Counted from the stretch's first letter, positions 25,901-38,100 are shown. The stretch: 64,000 nucleotides of DNA from Limnomonas spitsbergensis (GCA_037349105.1 JAYJMM010000041.1:9732501-9796500), one strand, 5' to 3'. Notes: generated by a model from the sequence alone, not told the origin. A program made the numbers and translations.

Positions 25901-28730
25901 TGCAGAAAAACAAACATAAGGGAACAAAAACACATGCGAGGCCTGCTGCCCTATTAGAGTGACGGCGAAACGGTGATGAAAGGGCTACAGTCTGAGCCTG
26001 AGATTTTCCTCCGATTTAAATGACGCCCCAAAACGGAAAGGGGACTTCCTCTCCACCTCCCTGTCCTTCATGGGAGAGCGACATTTCCTCGCTCCTTTAT
26101 CTCTTTCGACCTTAGCGAAGCTCTTGTCTCGGCTGTTATCCATTCTTGGCTCGTTCCCAGCTTAAGGTTATATTCCATTACAATTTTATTGTTGGAGTCA
26201 CATGGCCCTTTTCCACGAGGCCCCTATGTGTATGCATAGACTGTTGCAGCACAAACCATTACGGCATGGTGCATGTCAGCTTCCGGACAGCTGTCTGGCA
26301 GGAAGCTGACAGGAAGCAGGCCTGTTTCCCCTAATCTTCACCCCAGCTTCAACTAAGGCATACAGAAGCGCTGAACCATCACATGCCCGTCAATACTGCA
26401 GTTTGATTCCGGTCTGTCATCAAGTATGACGCCCACATGTACTGCAATTTGCTTCCTCTACCATGTGTTATGCAGTATGATTCATGCGTGCACTGCAGTA
26501 CAATGCCTCAAGATGTTCCCCACCTGTACCAAAGTATGCTTCCCTTCTCTCCTGCAGTCTGGTTTTGCAACATTTCACCCCCGCGTCACCCACCTGCATG
26601 GAGCGCTGCACGCGCCTCAGCACCGCATCATCCATCAGCAGCACCCGCTCTATTGCCCGCGCCAGCCCTGACGCCTCCATACCATGGTTCCCCATAGTGG
26701 ATGCCAACTGTTTGAGGAGAAATGTGTGTTGTTGGGTGATGGGGAGAAATGTGTGATGTTGGGTGATGGAGAAGATGGTGTGATGTTGGGTGATACAGAG
26801 GAAGGTATGATGCTGAGTGATGGGGAGGAAGGTGTGATGCTGAGTGATGGGGAGGAAGGTGTGATGCTGAGTGATGGGGAGGAAGGTGTGATGCTGAGTG
26901 ATGGGGAGGAAGGTGTGATGTTGAGTGATGGGGAGGAAGGTGTGATGCTGAGTAATGGAGAGAAAGGTATGATGTTGGGTGATGGGGAGAGAGGTGCGAT
27001 GTTGGGTGATGGGGAGGAAGGTGTGATGTTTGGTGATGGGGAGGAAGGTGTGATGCTGAGTGATGGGGAGGAAGGTGTGATGCTGAGTGATGGGGAGGAA
27101 GGTGTGATGCTGAGTGATGGGGAGGAAGGTGTGATGTTGAGTGATGGGGAGGAAGGTGTGATGCTGAGTAATGGAGAGAAAGGTGTGATGTTGAGTGATG
27201 GGGAGGAAGGTGTGATGCTGAGTAATGGAGAGAAAGGTATGATGTTTGGTGATGGGGAGGAAGGTGTGATGCTGAGTGATGGGGAGGAAGGTGTGATGCT
27301 GAGTGATGGGGAGGAAGGTGTGATGCTGAGTGATGGGGAGGAAGGTGTGATGCTGAGTGATGGAGAGAAAGGTATGATGTTGGGTGATGGGGAGGAAGGT
27401 GCCATGTTGAATTCGTTTCATAACCTCTGGCACTGATTATCGCCTCATCCCTTGACCTCAGCTCAACACCAGCCCATCTCAGCTCCCAGCCACTGAAGCC
27501 TGTATGTCCCTGGGCCCAGGCCTGCTCAGCCTCTGGCAACTTGCTTTGTTCTTCAAGTTCGCTCTGCATGGCCCTTTTGAAAAAATGTTCGAAGCTACAA
27601 CAACCATCACAAACCCAGTCATCTCGACCTCTTACCACTTGATGGCGCATGTTCTTATTGAACAAGCTGGATGCAGAAGGTGCATGTCGTGCGCTCGAGG
27701 GGGCCAAGGCTGAGGAGAGCTGCATGGTTGATGAACCACTGGAGAGAAGTGGCTCAAAGGGCGATGGCCGTGGCACCTCTCTACCTTCCTCTGCTTCCTG
27801 CACTGCCTGCTGGCCAAACGCTGACAGACGTGACAGCTGCCCACTCCTCTTATTGTTTTGCACACGAAACCCTGAAGGAGGGCATGAGTCTGGGCAGTCC
27901 GAAGAGTTTGGGCGCTGCACGGTATCACTTGAGAGGCGTGATCCAGTTGAGCCTGCAGAGCCATTGCCCCAAGGGGAAGCATGCACCCTAATACCAGGCT
28001 CCTCAGCAAGAGAGGACAAGGAGGAGCCGCGGGTCGGTGGCGGGCCGCGGCGGTCAAACGACACGCTGCTCGAGCGCGCATTCGGCGCCGGGCCTGCGCC
28101 ACGGGGCATTGCAGGCGCTGAAGAGATGCTGGCGACTGCAGTGGGCTGCGGCTGCTGGCCTGTACAGCTGTTGCTGCTGGACATGGGCTCCCATACACCA
28201 GGGCCGCTGCTTTGGTGCTCAGCTGTGGCGCCCATGTCACCACCTGTGCTCGGCGCTGATGCATTGGAGATTCTGATTCCATTACTGTCGGACTTGGATG
28301 CTGCGTCTGGGCGGATGGTTGCCTCTGCATGCATAACGTGACAAATCGATCGTCGTTCAGAGGGGCAGTACGGCAGGGGAGAGGCCCTTTGCCTTTCGTT
28401 TCACCACCCCGGCTGGACTCACCAGGATGCTCTAGCGCAGCCTGCTTTTCGACCGGCTTTTCGAGCTGTGATAGATTGGCGCCCCTGCCCCTGTGGAACA
28501 CACAGCAAGTTGGTCGGTGGGGATAAAAATAGAGGCCACAGGCGAAGCTTACGGTATGTTTCGCTTTAGCCCCAAGATTATCAGGGCCGTATGAATACCG
28601 AGGCCGATATAGGGACTATACTAGAAGGCAATCAGAGTGAAAGAAACGGAATTGTTATCATTGAACAGAAGACGTACCGCTGCAGCTCCTCTGGCTCGTA
28701 CGCATCGGCTTTAGACGATGCGCAGCCCAT
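13688..28730 (-). CDS. CaMKK/GRIK-like Ser/Thr kinase with C-terminal cNMP-binding domain
   Basis: Exons (high to low): 28730-28678, 28490-28423, 28324-27636, 26707-26594, 25899-about 25753, possibly one near 25676-25582, 25263-25184, 24962-24872, 24438-24275, 23722-23669, 22978-22884, 22278-22214, 21773-21673, 21398-21328, 20741-20657, 20079-19836, 18630-18535, 18176-18087, 17524-17418, 16793-16625, 16009-15947, 15754-15689, 15103-14981, 14350-14179, 13911-13688. Phases agree throughout except around 25.7 kb. The protein is about 1,090 residues. It starts MGCASSK (myristoylation/palmitoylation signal). A Ser-rich region precedes the kinase domain: [12 protein letters not shown], a ~135-residue basic insert, [41 protein letters not shown]. 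CaMKK and plant GRIK kinases share the insert position and HGD loop; they activate AMPK/SnRK1. The tail has [20 protein letters not shown] and VIGEV..RATEG, typical of cyclic-nucleotide-binding domains. Confidence 0.85.
15841..15949 (-). repeat. 48-bp repeat, three copies of a splice donor region
   Basis: In kinase-gene sense the exon end AAAG|GTAGGTGCAGACC is followed by two further copies of AAG|GTAGGTGCAG or AAG|GTGGGTGCAG at 48-bp spacing (donor-like sites after 15947, 15899 and 15851). The 5' splice site and its downstream intron have been tandemly duplicated. Confidence 0.8.
16024..16302 (+). other. AT-richer intronic segment with antisense open frame
   Basis: Inside a kinase intron, a frame on the opposite strand runs to a stop at 16300-16302 and reads like a protein C-terminus ([33 protein letters not shown]). 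Its base composition is visibly lower in GC than the flanks. I do not recognise the family. The tail faintly resembles the end of a transposon RNase H, but that is not enough to call it. Confidence 0.35.
16905..16943. repeat. (CAG)13 microsatellite in kinase intron
   Basis: Thirteen uninterrupted CAG units lie upstream (in gene sense) of the exon at 16793. In the transcript they read CUG. Confidence 0.95.
17935..18022. repeat. 11-bp minisatellite, about 8 copies
   Basis: GTAGGATGCAG is repeated with few changes in the intron between the exons at 18176 and 17524 of the kinase gene. Confidence 0.95.
18990..19480. repeat. ~49-52-bp intronic minisatellite, about 10 copies, G-rich in sense
   Basis: The unit contains GTCTCTTCACCTCCCGTCC, CTCCCACTTCCCCGC and a C-run of 7-14 bases. 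In the kinase sense strand it is purine-only and contains long G-runs plus GAG|GTGAAG, a donor-like sequence. It lies in the intron between the exons at 20079 and 18630. Confidence 0.95.
22855..22883. repeat. (CA)n microsatellite touching a splice donor
   Basis: In kinase sense the exon 22978-22884 ends CTGGAAG and the intron begins directly with (GT)n, so the 5' splice site is the first GT of the microsatellite. Confidence 0.9.
26716..27405 (-). repeat. 27-bp intronic minisatellite, about 25 copies
   Basis: In kinase sense each unit reads CATCACACCTTCCTCCCC followed by ATCACTCAG. It fills most of the 928-bp intron between the exons ending at 27636 and starting at 26707. The unit resembles the true acceptor region (CACCCAACAACACAC..CAAACAG). 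Because 27 is a multiple of three and the unit has no stop codon, several frames on both strands stay open. Confidence 0.95.
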
Positions 28731-29068
28731 CACATCATCGTGCGATTATATTGGACCAGCATCAACAGGTGGCCTGAGAAAGAAAGACAGAAATGCCAAA
28801 ACTGGCAAAAACTTGGCTTGAGGAATATGGCACTGGCTAAGATAGCTAGCACCAGGGACAAGAAGCTATCATGTGATGAGGTCGTCAATGAAGGAGCTTT
28901 TCTAAAGCATGTTGCAGCCAGATTTTGGTGAGGGTGGGTGGTCGGGTGTGAGACACTCGTGACGATGTGTGAAAATAGTCATGAACCGCGTCCACGTAGC
29001 GTCAGAACCACTTGCTCACCAAAAACATTATTCATTGTTGCCATAGCTCCCTGGAGCTGAACGATAAT
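28731..29068. promoter_or_regulatory. Divergent promoter region, kinase / SDHAF4
   Basis: There are 338 bp between the two inferred start codons, which point away from each other. Both promoters and 5' UTRs must lie here unless upstream non-coding exons exist. No clear TATA box was seen. Confidence 0.5.
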
Positions 29069-30958
29069 ATGGCTGCAATCACTCGGCTCCTTTTGATGGC
29101 AGCCTCCCGAGGCCGACCGGTCCAAACCCTTGTGAACCACATCAACCTGAGCGCAGCACTGTCGAGCATCCCACATGCAACAGCAACAATACCTGATCCT
29201 GTGTGCATTAATGCTGGTTATTCCTCCTTCACTCTTGCTGCTGCGGCCATGAGCAGCCATGCACCACCAACGCATCGTTCTATGCCTATGCTCAAGCTGC
29301 AGGGCAGCAGGGGCATGGCAGACCATGCAGGTGAGCCTTATGACCATGGTGAGATGATGGAATAATCACGTTCATCCCACAAACTGATTGGCCTGCCAGG
29401 GCGTCTCCAAGTGTTCAATTTAGTGTTCACGGAACCACCTCAGAGCGGCTTTTGGGTGACCACCCCCGGCTTGATGGGAACCAAGCTTTGACTAGCATCC
29501 GGCCATTGGCCCAAGCAGCAGGGTTTCCTTCACCAATCACTGTTGGCTGTTATCCTTATTGTACCTAAAGTGTGGCTGAAGCGTCAAAAAAATAAACTGG
29601 CGTCTCCAAAAGCTGCCTCGTGCGCTGTATAGGTTATTCTGTGATGCTGCTCCAAAGGATGGTCCCAACCTCTCACACCGTCTGGGATGGATATGGTGTC
29701 ATGCAGGTGGCGACGCCAAGAAAGCAGCTTCAGACCTTGATAGGGAGGCTGCTGCAGCCTCCCTGCAAACCTCGGCTGACCCCTTCCACCAGGGCCTTCA
29801 AAGCAAGACAGAGCAAGAGCTGATGCAGGTCAGTGGGGTCAAATCAAGCTTCGTGAAGCATGAAGTATAGAAGCCAGGATGGTAGCCCATATGACGTATG
29901 ATTGCTTTCTTCTTACACATTTCCATGCTTTCAAGTACGGTACTGGGTGTACTGTCCTGCACTGCACAGTACTGCAACAGTATCAGCTGGATCTTTCATG
30001 GTTTATGTGCAGCTGATCGCTCAAAACAGCCGCGGCCGGCCATTTGTCGGTCCTGATGGCGCCTTGGACATTAACTTGGTCAAGGCGGCCAGCAACTCCA
30101 CTTCGTCTGAGACGGAGGAGGAGGTGGAGTATGAGGACGACGAGGACGACATGGTCGATGTGAGTCGGGTTTGTAACTTTCCTTCGGCTGTACAAAATGC
30201 AATCGGACAGGTGACATTTCTGATATACATGCAGGATGTGGTGAGATAAGCAAGTCGATATATTATCTGCCGCGACTGAATGTAGATGTGGCCTACTGGC
30301 CTCTGCCTCATATATGTGGGGGCGTGAATTCGTGATACCTGATTGCATGATTTGTTATGTACTTATGTATGATTCATCGCTGCATCCCTGGGGAGCTGAC
30401 TTGGTTGCGCCGTTGCTTTATTCCTGTGTCTCTGTTTATGTGCAAGGTCATCAATCCCGAGACTAGGGAGGTTTATGGACCCAGGGGGAGAGAGCCAACA
30501 CGTTTCGGTAAGAGATTTTGTTTAGAAAGAATGAGTTTGATACCCTGTTCAATTATATGTTCAGATCGATCTCTTCATGAACAATTATGTGTTCAGATAC
30601 CGGGATATCTCTTCAAAAAGGACCCTAATTGTCCTACCATGCCGGCGGCGTGGGACTTGCTTGACTCTTCGTCTGGCCCAGCCATTTTTGTGCCACCAGA
30701 CTGCCCTTGGTAGGCCTCTGGACAGCAACCAGGGAATGATGTGGACCAAACCTTCGTCGGCGTACAGCTGTTGACCTGAACCGCAGGGCTTGCCACACCT
30801 GTCCACCCCGGCCGTTGGCCATGATGTAGCTGAATTATATATGAAGGACCCTAGACCCTAAAGCAGTGCTATTCTATCTGCTTTGACTTGGTGGTGTGCT
30901 TGCTCCTGTGCTCCTAGGTGACTGGGAGCAGAAAGGAAGATGCACCGATTTCCAGTGA
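29069..30958 (+). CDS. SDHAF4: Succinate dehydrogenase assembly factor 4 (SDHAF4/DUF1674)
   Basis: Exons: 29069-29330, 29707-29828, 30013-30159, 30447-30507, 30918-30958 (TGA at 30956). Phases are 1, 0, 0, 1 and all introns are GT..AG. The protein is about 210 residues. The C-terminus carries the family signature: VINPETREVYGPRG, EPTRFGDWEQKGRCTDF, ending FQ. The N-terminus (MAAITRLLLMAASRGRPV) is basic and amphipathic, as expected of a mitochondrial presequence. An acidic stretch (EEEVEYEDDEDD) precedes the signature. From the family, SDHAF4 binds flavinylated SDHA in the mitochondrial matrix and helps complex II assembly. An in-frame ATG exists upstream at 29012; 29069 was chosen because the presequence then starts cleanly. 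Confidence 0.9.
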
Positions 30959-31616
30959 ACCTGGCCGGTCAACCTGCCTGGCCTAACCACTTGAAGGACA
31001 GCACTGCGAGAAGATCCTGCCGACCGGAACTCCCCTGGACAGCGCTGGATGAGGGATTCTGCCTGTTTAACATGGTTGTACCATGATGCCTGGGCATCTA
31101 CCAAGTAGCCTGTCTCGAAGGCCCTTGGTCGGGCAACATCAGCTAGATAACAGGGAAGGGCCAGACGACTGCATGCACTTTAGTTAGGTAATCACCTATG
31201 GCTGCTGACCAGGATAGCTTTAAGGCGCGTGCATAATATGATATCAGGACGGCTGCGAAAAGAGTGTTCCGGCTCTCGTGAAGGCACCCGCTCTTGCTCA
31301 CACAAATCTTGTGTCAGACCCTGATGGACGTTGGAGAGCGGAATGCAGGACAGCAACCAGAGTCTGCGCTGGAAGCAAAAGCAGGCACCGGTGCCTTTGT
31401 GTAACCGCCATCTCTCATGAAGTTTGCTTGCGTTTCAAATAGTAAGCTGTGTAAGGGTACCCCAAAGGGTAGCCCTTGGACAGAAGAAGCCTGGTATCAT
31501 GGTATGCGAACATCAGCTCGTCACCGACAAATGATAAACAGGGCAGTATATTCCTCAAGGACCGTGCAAACACAAAGTCATGAAGTATGTCCAAAGTCCA
31601 CAGGCGTCACATAGCA

Positions 31617-34595
31617 TTATGCCCCTGAGAGCAAGGCCCTGATTTTGGCCTCGTCTGCACTGTCTACCACCTGTCCGTCCGCCCTGGCCGGGGCAGCCTC
31701 CACTACTGCCAACGCCTTCTCCGCTGCATCAAGATGACTCTCCACGGATATCTTCACCTGAATACAACAGATAAGGGTCTGGTGTTGGATAGAAGGGCTC
31801 TTGCATGCGGTCTATGTGCAAAATGACAGGCCACAGCATTTTGTCAATGTTTAAATTGGTTTGCGGGCAGTCGGGCAAGTGTCCCCAGCGCCTGCTGGCA
31901 CCCTATAAATGGTGAACTGGTGGAAACTGAGCACTTAATAAATTCTGAAAGGGTTTGACAGGGCCATGCTAAATTGGGACCCCATCGCACAGCGGTACTG
32001 CATGGGGCTTAAATGTCAGATGTGTGTAAAGGTGACGGTAACGGCGCGGATATGGCTTCGGCCCAGGCTGCGCTGTTTCCTTAAATCTCACGCCTCTCAC
32101 GTGGCGTAGCTACCTTTTATTTTCTTCAGTGGATGTGCACGCCTAGGAGCAATTTTAAGATCGCCCAACACCACTTAATTGCTACAGTTCTGAACACTTT
32201 CCCCGTGGCACTATTGGCGGTCTGCCCCGCTTATCTCCTAGTTTCGTTCCCATAATCCCTCAACCCTGGTGCATACACTCATACAGCCAGCCGTACCCGT
32301 ACCTCTCGTGTCATGCCAGCCCTTGGGCCTGCCTTCTTGTAAAACTGGCTCAGCTCGGTTATGGCAGCTGCGGCAGGTGATGCCAGGGAGGTGCAGCAGT
32401 ACAACATCAGGAGTGAGAGGAAGTACAAAAACAACTTATATTCACTTTTGCAGGGTACGATGACGTTTGCAACACAACACGAAGGGACAGCTGTAGGAGA
32501 TAGCTGGCACCAGTGCCCCCAGCAACCAAGCTGTTAATTACCAAGCTGCCAATTACACAAATCTGGGCGCTAGGTTGCAGCCTGCTTACGTCGAGCTTGT
32601 TTGTAGGGATAAGGCTAAACCTTAAACCCTATTATGACAACCTGGCCACCATCCAAGAACGTGAGGTCTGTGCCCCCGGACTCAAACCTGGCCTTTCAGC
32701 GCCAAACCCTGAACCCACCCACAAATTCGTCGTGGCTGGGGTGCCAGCTGACCCTCGCATCTCCGCGCCACTTGGCCATGAACTCCCGCACATTCTCCTT
32801 AGCCGGGTCTGCCTTCCGCCGGACCTGTACATTGATCAATTGCACAAGCCTAGGAATGGAGGATAGAGAGACGCCTCTCTGGGTACACATAGCAGGACAC
32901 AATTCAAATCCAGATGCCCTGGACACATCTTGTTCACCTAACCTGCCAAAGGTGAGCCCTAAGCAGTCCATTCCCGCTTTTGTCCCATTGATGAATGCTG
33001 CTTGCATCCCTCTACAGCTACAGAGCTGCGCAAGATTATAAGCCCTCCTTCCATTTCCTTCCTCATGCCCCTGCTTTAGCCTCACCAGTGGCTGTGCGCT
33101 GCACCTCGGTTATTGTTTATATGTAAGCTTAAGCCGAGGCACACCTTCCCCCCCCACCCTCATGAGTATAAGACAGGTGGCTAGGGTTGTAAACAAAAAT
33201 AACCTACAGTAACAGTCAACAGCGTGCACTCACAAAGTCACAATAAACTACATGTATTTGATACCAACTGCAGGCAGTCTAAATCAATAGCTTCCCGTTC
33301 AAGTCAAATGCCAGCAGTTGAAATCAACTGCTTGAGTTGAAATCAACTGCCTGCCTTTTCAAAGTCGACTGCATGCTGTTGAAATCAAACGTCGCCAGCG
33401 CACCTCGTTTTCCTTTGCGCCCTCCCCCTCCAAGTCCAGGGCTTCTCGCAGTGACTTAATGATCTTCTCAGCCACCGACCGGTAAGCTACGCCGGGGGAC
33501 CCACAGGGCGGACAAGCACAATTTGGAAACAAGGTGCATGCATATAAACTGTGAGCAAAAATATCCACCAGTCAATACAATGAGCCAAAATGAGCAAAGA
33601 TGGTCACGTCGTGTATGTCTTGTATGAAGGGGTATCCCGTAACAGATTTTGAATGCACAAGCTGACTGAAAGATAGCCTGTGAAACGCCCCAACTCTCCC
33701 TTGTTTATAAGCTTACTACAGGTACCGGTATTGGCAACAAAGACAATTGTTGTAAGTAGGAGGCGTAAGTCATTAAGACATCTTGCGCAAGATGTCCTAG
33801 TGGCTTACGCCTCCTACTTCAACAAACAATGCTTTCCCTCCTTCAGCACCAGGGAACATGAGCGCAGACTGAAGTCAACACCACTAGATGCCGACACGCC
33901 ATGGTGAAGATATGCATTCGCATCACAGGGGGCAAGGGTGGTGGCCCATGCATGGCAGGTGCAAGATACGAGCATCACAGGCTTAACAGCGCGTGCACAC
34001 TGATGCATGCAAGATGGAGCATGAGTGGAGGCACATGTGTGCAATAGTGAATGCAGTGGCACACATGTACCAGCTAAGCAGCCTATACATGGCAGTCGGG
34101 CAGTCACCTTGCGCCACATGCTAGTCGTGACGGTGGCACGCCATTCATGCCCATGCTCCTGATGCCTGCATCCATGTGCAGTGCACTTTAAGGAACTGCC
34201 CTCTCACCCTTGGGCAGTTTCCTCGGCTCCTCTTCAGCCCATGCACTGCCCTGCCCCGCCATGGCAGCGGCAAGTAGGCCCACGACAGCACCGAGCATGA
34301 AGCCCCTCCGTCCATCCAGTTGCACTGGCTGTGGGCCAGAGCTGCGTGATGCCTCTATTGCACTGACGGCTGTGTTTGATGAGGAGGAAGAGTTGCTGCT
34401 GCCACTGTTGGGGGTGATGGTGCTGCCCTGATGAGCATCGGATGCAGCATGCGCCATCATCCTGTCCACTCGTAAGCTGTTTTTATTCAGCAAGGAAGAC
34501 TTCTGGTGCTGCTGAGGCGATGGGCGGGTGGGTCGGTTCCATCCCCCAGGAGCTGCTGAAGCGCGGGGCGCTGCAGGGCACAGTCGGCACTCCAT
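31617..34595 (-). CDS. psb27: Photosystem II assembly factor Psb27, thylakoid lumen
   Basis: Exons: 34595-34208, 33486-33404, 32824-32719, 32367-32303, 31757-31617 (TAA at 31617-31619). Phases are 1, 0, 1, 0. The protein is about 260 residues. The first exon gives a Ser-rich plastid transit region followed by a twin-arginine lumen signal (RRGFMLGAVVGLLAAAMAG, then AWA and EEE, the likely cleavage site). The mature part matches Psb27: YRSVAEKIIKSLREALDL, NVREFMAKWRGDARV, AAITELSQFYKKAGPRAG and a helical tail. From the family, Psb27 binds the lumenal side of CP43 during photosystem II assembly and repair. Which eukaryotic paralogue (Psb27-H1 or LPA19-like) cannot be settled by eye. The leader is long, so the start could be an internal Met. 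Confidence 0.87.
33747..33835. repeat. Near-perfect inverted repeat (hairpin) in psb27 intron 1
   Basis: Arms of about 33 bp (AAGTAGGAGGCGTAAG.. and ..CTTACGCCTCCTACTT) meet at TTGCGCAA. The three differences between the arms are all transitions, two of which would be G-U pairs in RNA. Flanking ATTGTTGT/AACAAACAAT extends the symmetry weakly. It could be a miniature inverted-repeat element or a small-RNA precursor. Confidence 0.85.
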
Positions 34596-35156
34596 CCTGG
34601 TGTGGTTGGATCGGATAATGAATATAACGCGTATCTAAATATTAATTTGGACGATCACTTGATCCCAGCAGGATCCCAGCGACCCGGCCTGATCCACGAG
34701 CTTGATCCGAGGTGATAGATCTCGATGCTGCGGTACTATTTTCCCAATGTGGGGGGAAGCAAGGCAGAGATGAGCAAGAGCCGTACAAAGTGAACACGCC
34801 GGCTAATTCATTTGCTACACGACATGACTCATCATGTGCACCTGCTGCATCCTGTCTGTTGCAGTTGGATAGAAACTGCCGTTGGAAGCCAGGTTGGAAG
34901 CGGTGCGGTGGTTGGAAGCACCGGTTGCCGGTTAGGCCACTCCCGAGCGTTCAATTCGAGCTGGGGTTGGTGTAAGCTGTAGTGTGGGGCCAAGTTGAAA
35001 TATAATTGCTCCTGAAAGCCACCTGTTGCCCACTGCATCCTCACAGTATCCTTCGATCCGGCATTTTGCACTTGTCTCAGTCAGGCCTGGCGGACTGGAA
35101 TCTCCTTGACGTTTGTTCAAGCCACCACTTTCCAGCCTACCCATCAGGCAGTCTCA
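34596..35156. promoter_or_regulatory. Divergent promoter region, psb27 / C2 gene
   Basis: There are 561 bp between divergent start codons. The region must hold both promoters and leaders. No recognised core element was seen. Confidence 0.45.
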
Positions 35157-38100
35157 ATGGCAACCGAGTTCATTGCCAAGCTCACTGTGTTATCGGCTTC
35201 CTGCCTGCCTCGAACTGACAGCTTCTCAAAGATCGACTCATACGTCATCATACATACCGGCTCGCAAGAGTTCCAGACGCGCGTGATAGACGACGACGAG
35301 AACCCGCACTTTGACGAAGTTTTCTACCCGTTGCTTAACGCCGCTTCCGCAGCATCGGCCCCCTCCTTTCTGACCGGCAGCATTCAAATCTCCCTCTACG
35401 ACAAGGACACGTTCAGCGACTCGCTGGTGGCGACAGCTAGCATACAGCTCGACGGCAAGTCCTTTCAAGATCTGCACCGCATCAACCTGCCGCTGGTGTA
35501 CACCAAGGAGAAGTACAGCGGCCAGTCTTACTTGCAGCTCGGCATGGAGGGCTTTGTGCAGAGCTATAAGTCGATGAGGTGCATGGGTAGTGTATGGGTG
35601 CTACCATGCAACGCCATGCATGCTCACATGCGGCCATGCGCAGGGGCATGCTACTTGCAAGCATGAGCATGTCAGCATCCATGCACCAGCACAACAGCGC
35701 ACCATCAAAAGCATGAATGCGCAAATCCTGTCATTATTTGCCATGCAAGGTGCAGATGGACTTTTCTGCACACATGGGCATGCTCACACTTGCTCACTGA
35801 GTTGCCGTCATTCATGGCCGGATGCTTGCATGGCGGGCATGCCAAGAAGCTGACGATGAGCGCATGCATCCATGCACTTTGCGCAGGTGCATGTTCGCAG
35901 CCTTGCCGGGATTCCTGTTCAGTGACGAAAAGCAGGCCTGTTACTTTCCCATACACGAGGCTTGTGGCATGGCGTACCTTGCAGTCGAGTATGAGAAAGG
36001 AGAAGTGGACGTCAAGGTAGGAGAGTGAGCATGGGGTGGAGGAGGTCAAGGGGCTCCAGGGGCTACGATATGTGCACGATTGTAAGCATGGATAGGTGCT
36101 GGGTGTGTTTGTCATGGCACGTATGCAAAAAGTGATGACATCGGTTTGGTTCCATCCAGGGGTTCCATCCACATGGCATGACCTAGATTTTGATATTCAG
36201 GATTATGTGCCGAGAAGGTGCATGCTGTGGCAGCACTTAATTCAACGCTGTGACAGCAACTTAAGCAGGTACTGCAGGCCATTGTTTAGTTTTGTATGCT
36301 TCTGTTACTCTTCAGCTACATCAAGGCGTACAGTCATGAGGAATCGTTGCTACATGCATGCTGCTTGGGCCGCCGTCTGTACTCTGTAGACCTGCAAAGT
36401 TGCGGTCTACATCAGCCCAGTGGTGGCTACCCAGCAGCCTACCTGAGGTGGTCTGCTGCAAAATAAAATAGACACTGCTGCATGTCCCATCTCGCCTAAA
36501 TTATTTTTACGATGACATAGGCCCACCGCTCTTTCAACCGGCCAGGTCTACGAAACGAACCCAAACCGCACAGCCATGTTTGTAGACATGATGTTTCAAT
36601 CGGGACACGGCAAGACCAAGTTGCGCAAGCGAGAGTATCCCCAGGTGCGCGTTGTAGCATGGTAATGAGTGTTCAACCGCTCATAGTAATGTGTGTTCAA
36701 CTGCTCATGGGAGGGCCGGTCATCATTACTTTCAGAGACAGGGTTTAACAAGGCAATCAACAGGGCGGTGTTGCCCAGCATTTACCTAAATGAGTGCCAG
36801 AACACCCTAGGGTGGCCGCCGAGTGGCCATCAATATGCTAATAGAAATAGACCTTGACCATTCTATGGTGGGTGGCCGGAGCAACAGGGTTTGTTGCATC
36901 AAGCCTTGTCGGCCATCGGCCGGGTTGAAGCTGCATGGGAGCTGAGAGGCCCTGCAATAAGCAGAGGTGTTGCCGGGCCAAGCTGGGAGTGCCTTTGTGT
37001 ACCCAGGAGAACACCTTTGACCTAAACTCGGCTTAGTTTTCAAAACTAAGCCATCGTCATTATCAGGGCTGGTTGGATCCTTGATCTTTAGACTTGACCC
37101 TGCACCCTGGTCTAATCTAATAAACTAAACCCTAACCCACCTATCCTCAGGGCCAGATGGTGGTGCCTGGCCTCATCGTGTTTGAGGAGATCAAGCTGGA
37201 TGGTGTCAAGTTGGGGCAGGACTTCGGGCTCATCTCTGTGCTTTGCTTTGATAGCATGCCCCTCGGAAACACAAGTGCTGCTGAGGTGAGGATGCAGGGC
37301 AGACAAGACACACAAAATTGCCCGCTTGTTGATATTAAAAAACATGTCATTTTCACACCGGTCCTTGCCGAATACCAGGGGGCAGTTTGCACCCGTCATA
37401 TTGTGACCCTGTCGTGCAGAAGCCAACAGGATAACCCCCGTGTCACCAACTCCACACCTGTGGTCTGTCCCTGAAGGTTGTCCAAGCGCATGGATGGGCA
37501 GGAGCGTTAAATTTCGAGAAGGCAGCGAGGACCCTCCACAATGTGCTCGTGGACACAAAGGAGGAAGAAATCTACATGGAAGTGGACCAAGGTACGGGTT
37601 AGGATTGGGGGGGCGTGATAAGAATGCACGTCCCCGATGTTATAAACCCAAGTCCCTTGAGCCACATTCGACCTACCAGGTTATTCTGGAACGCACAGGT
37701 TTGGAGGAAGATTTGCTGACTCATCCAGATGTGTGTGTTTGTGTGTTTGAATGTTCCTGGATTTTTCGAACCGCAGGCGAGACTGCTCTGCTGGTGGACT
37801 ATGATGCTGACAATGCCGACATCAAGCTGTGCGTGCTCAGTACTCCAAGCACCGCAGACAAGGGCTACGACCTCACCATTAGGTATCGCCGTTGAAGCTG
37901 GGGTGGCGGCTTAAATGACCTTGCAATGGAATGTGGATTGAATGATCAGTGCGCTACCTACTTGATGTAATGGCTGTCTGGGAAGTCCAGAAAGGCACCT
38001 TGCTCGATCTCCAGGGAGGTACAATGAAGCCTAAGACCATACCTCATAGGCTTACACCTCTGCTTCCAAGCAAAAAATAAAATCCTTCAGTGGGCTGCAG

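Noticed and set aside
26468..28334. Very long minus-strand frames (321 and 568 codons) through the 27-bp repeat
   Set aside because: The open frames result from a stop-free repeat whose length is a multiple of three. A consensus donor (CAAGTG|GTAAGA at 27636) and acceptor (26707) remove the repeat and join in phase.
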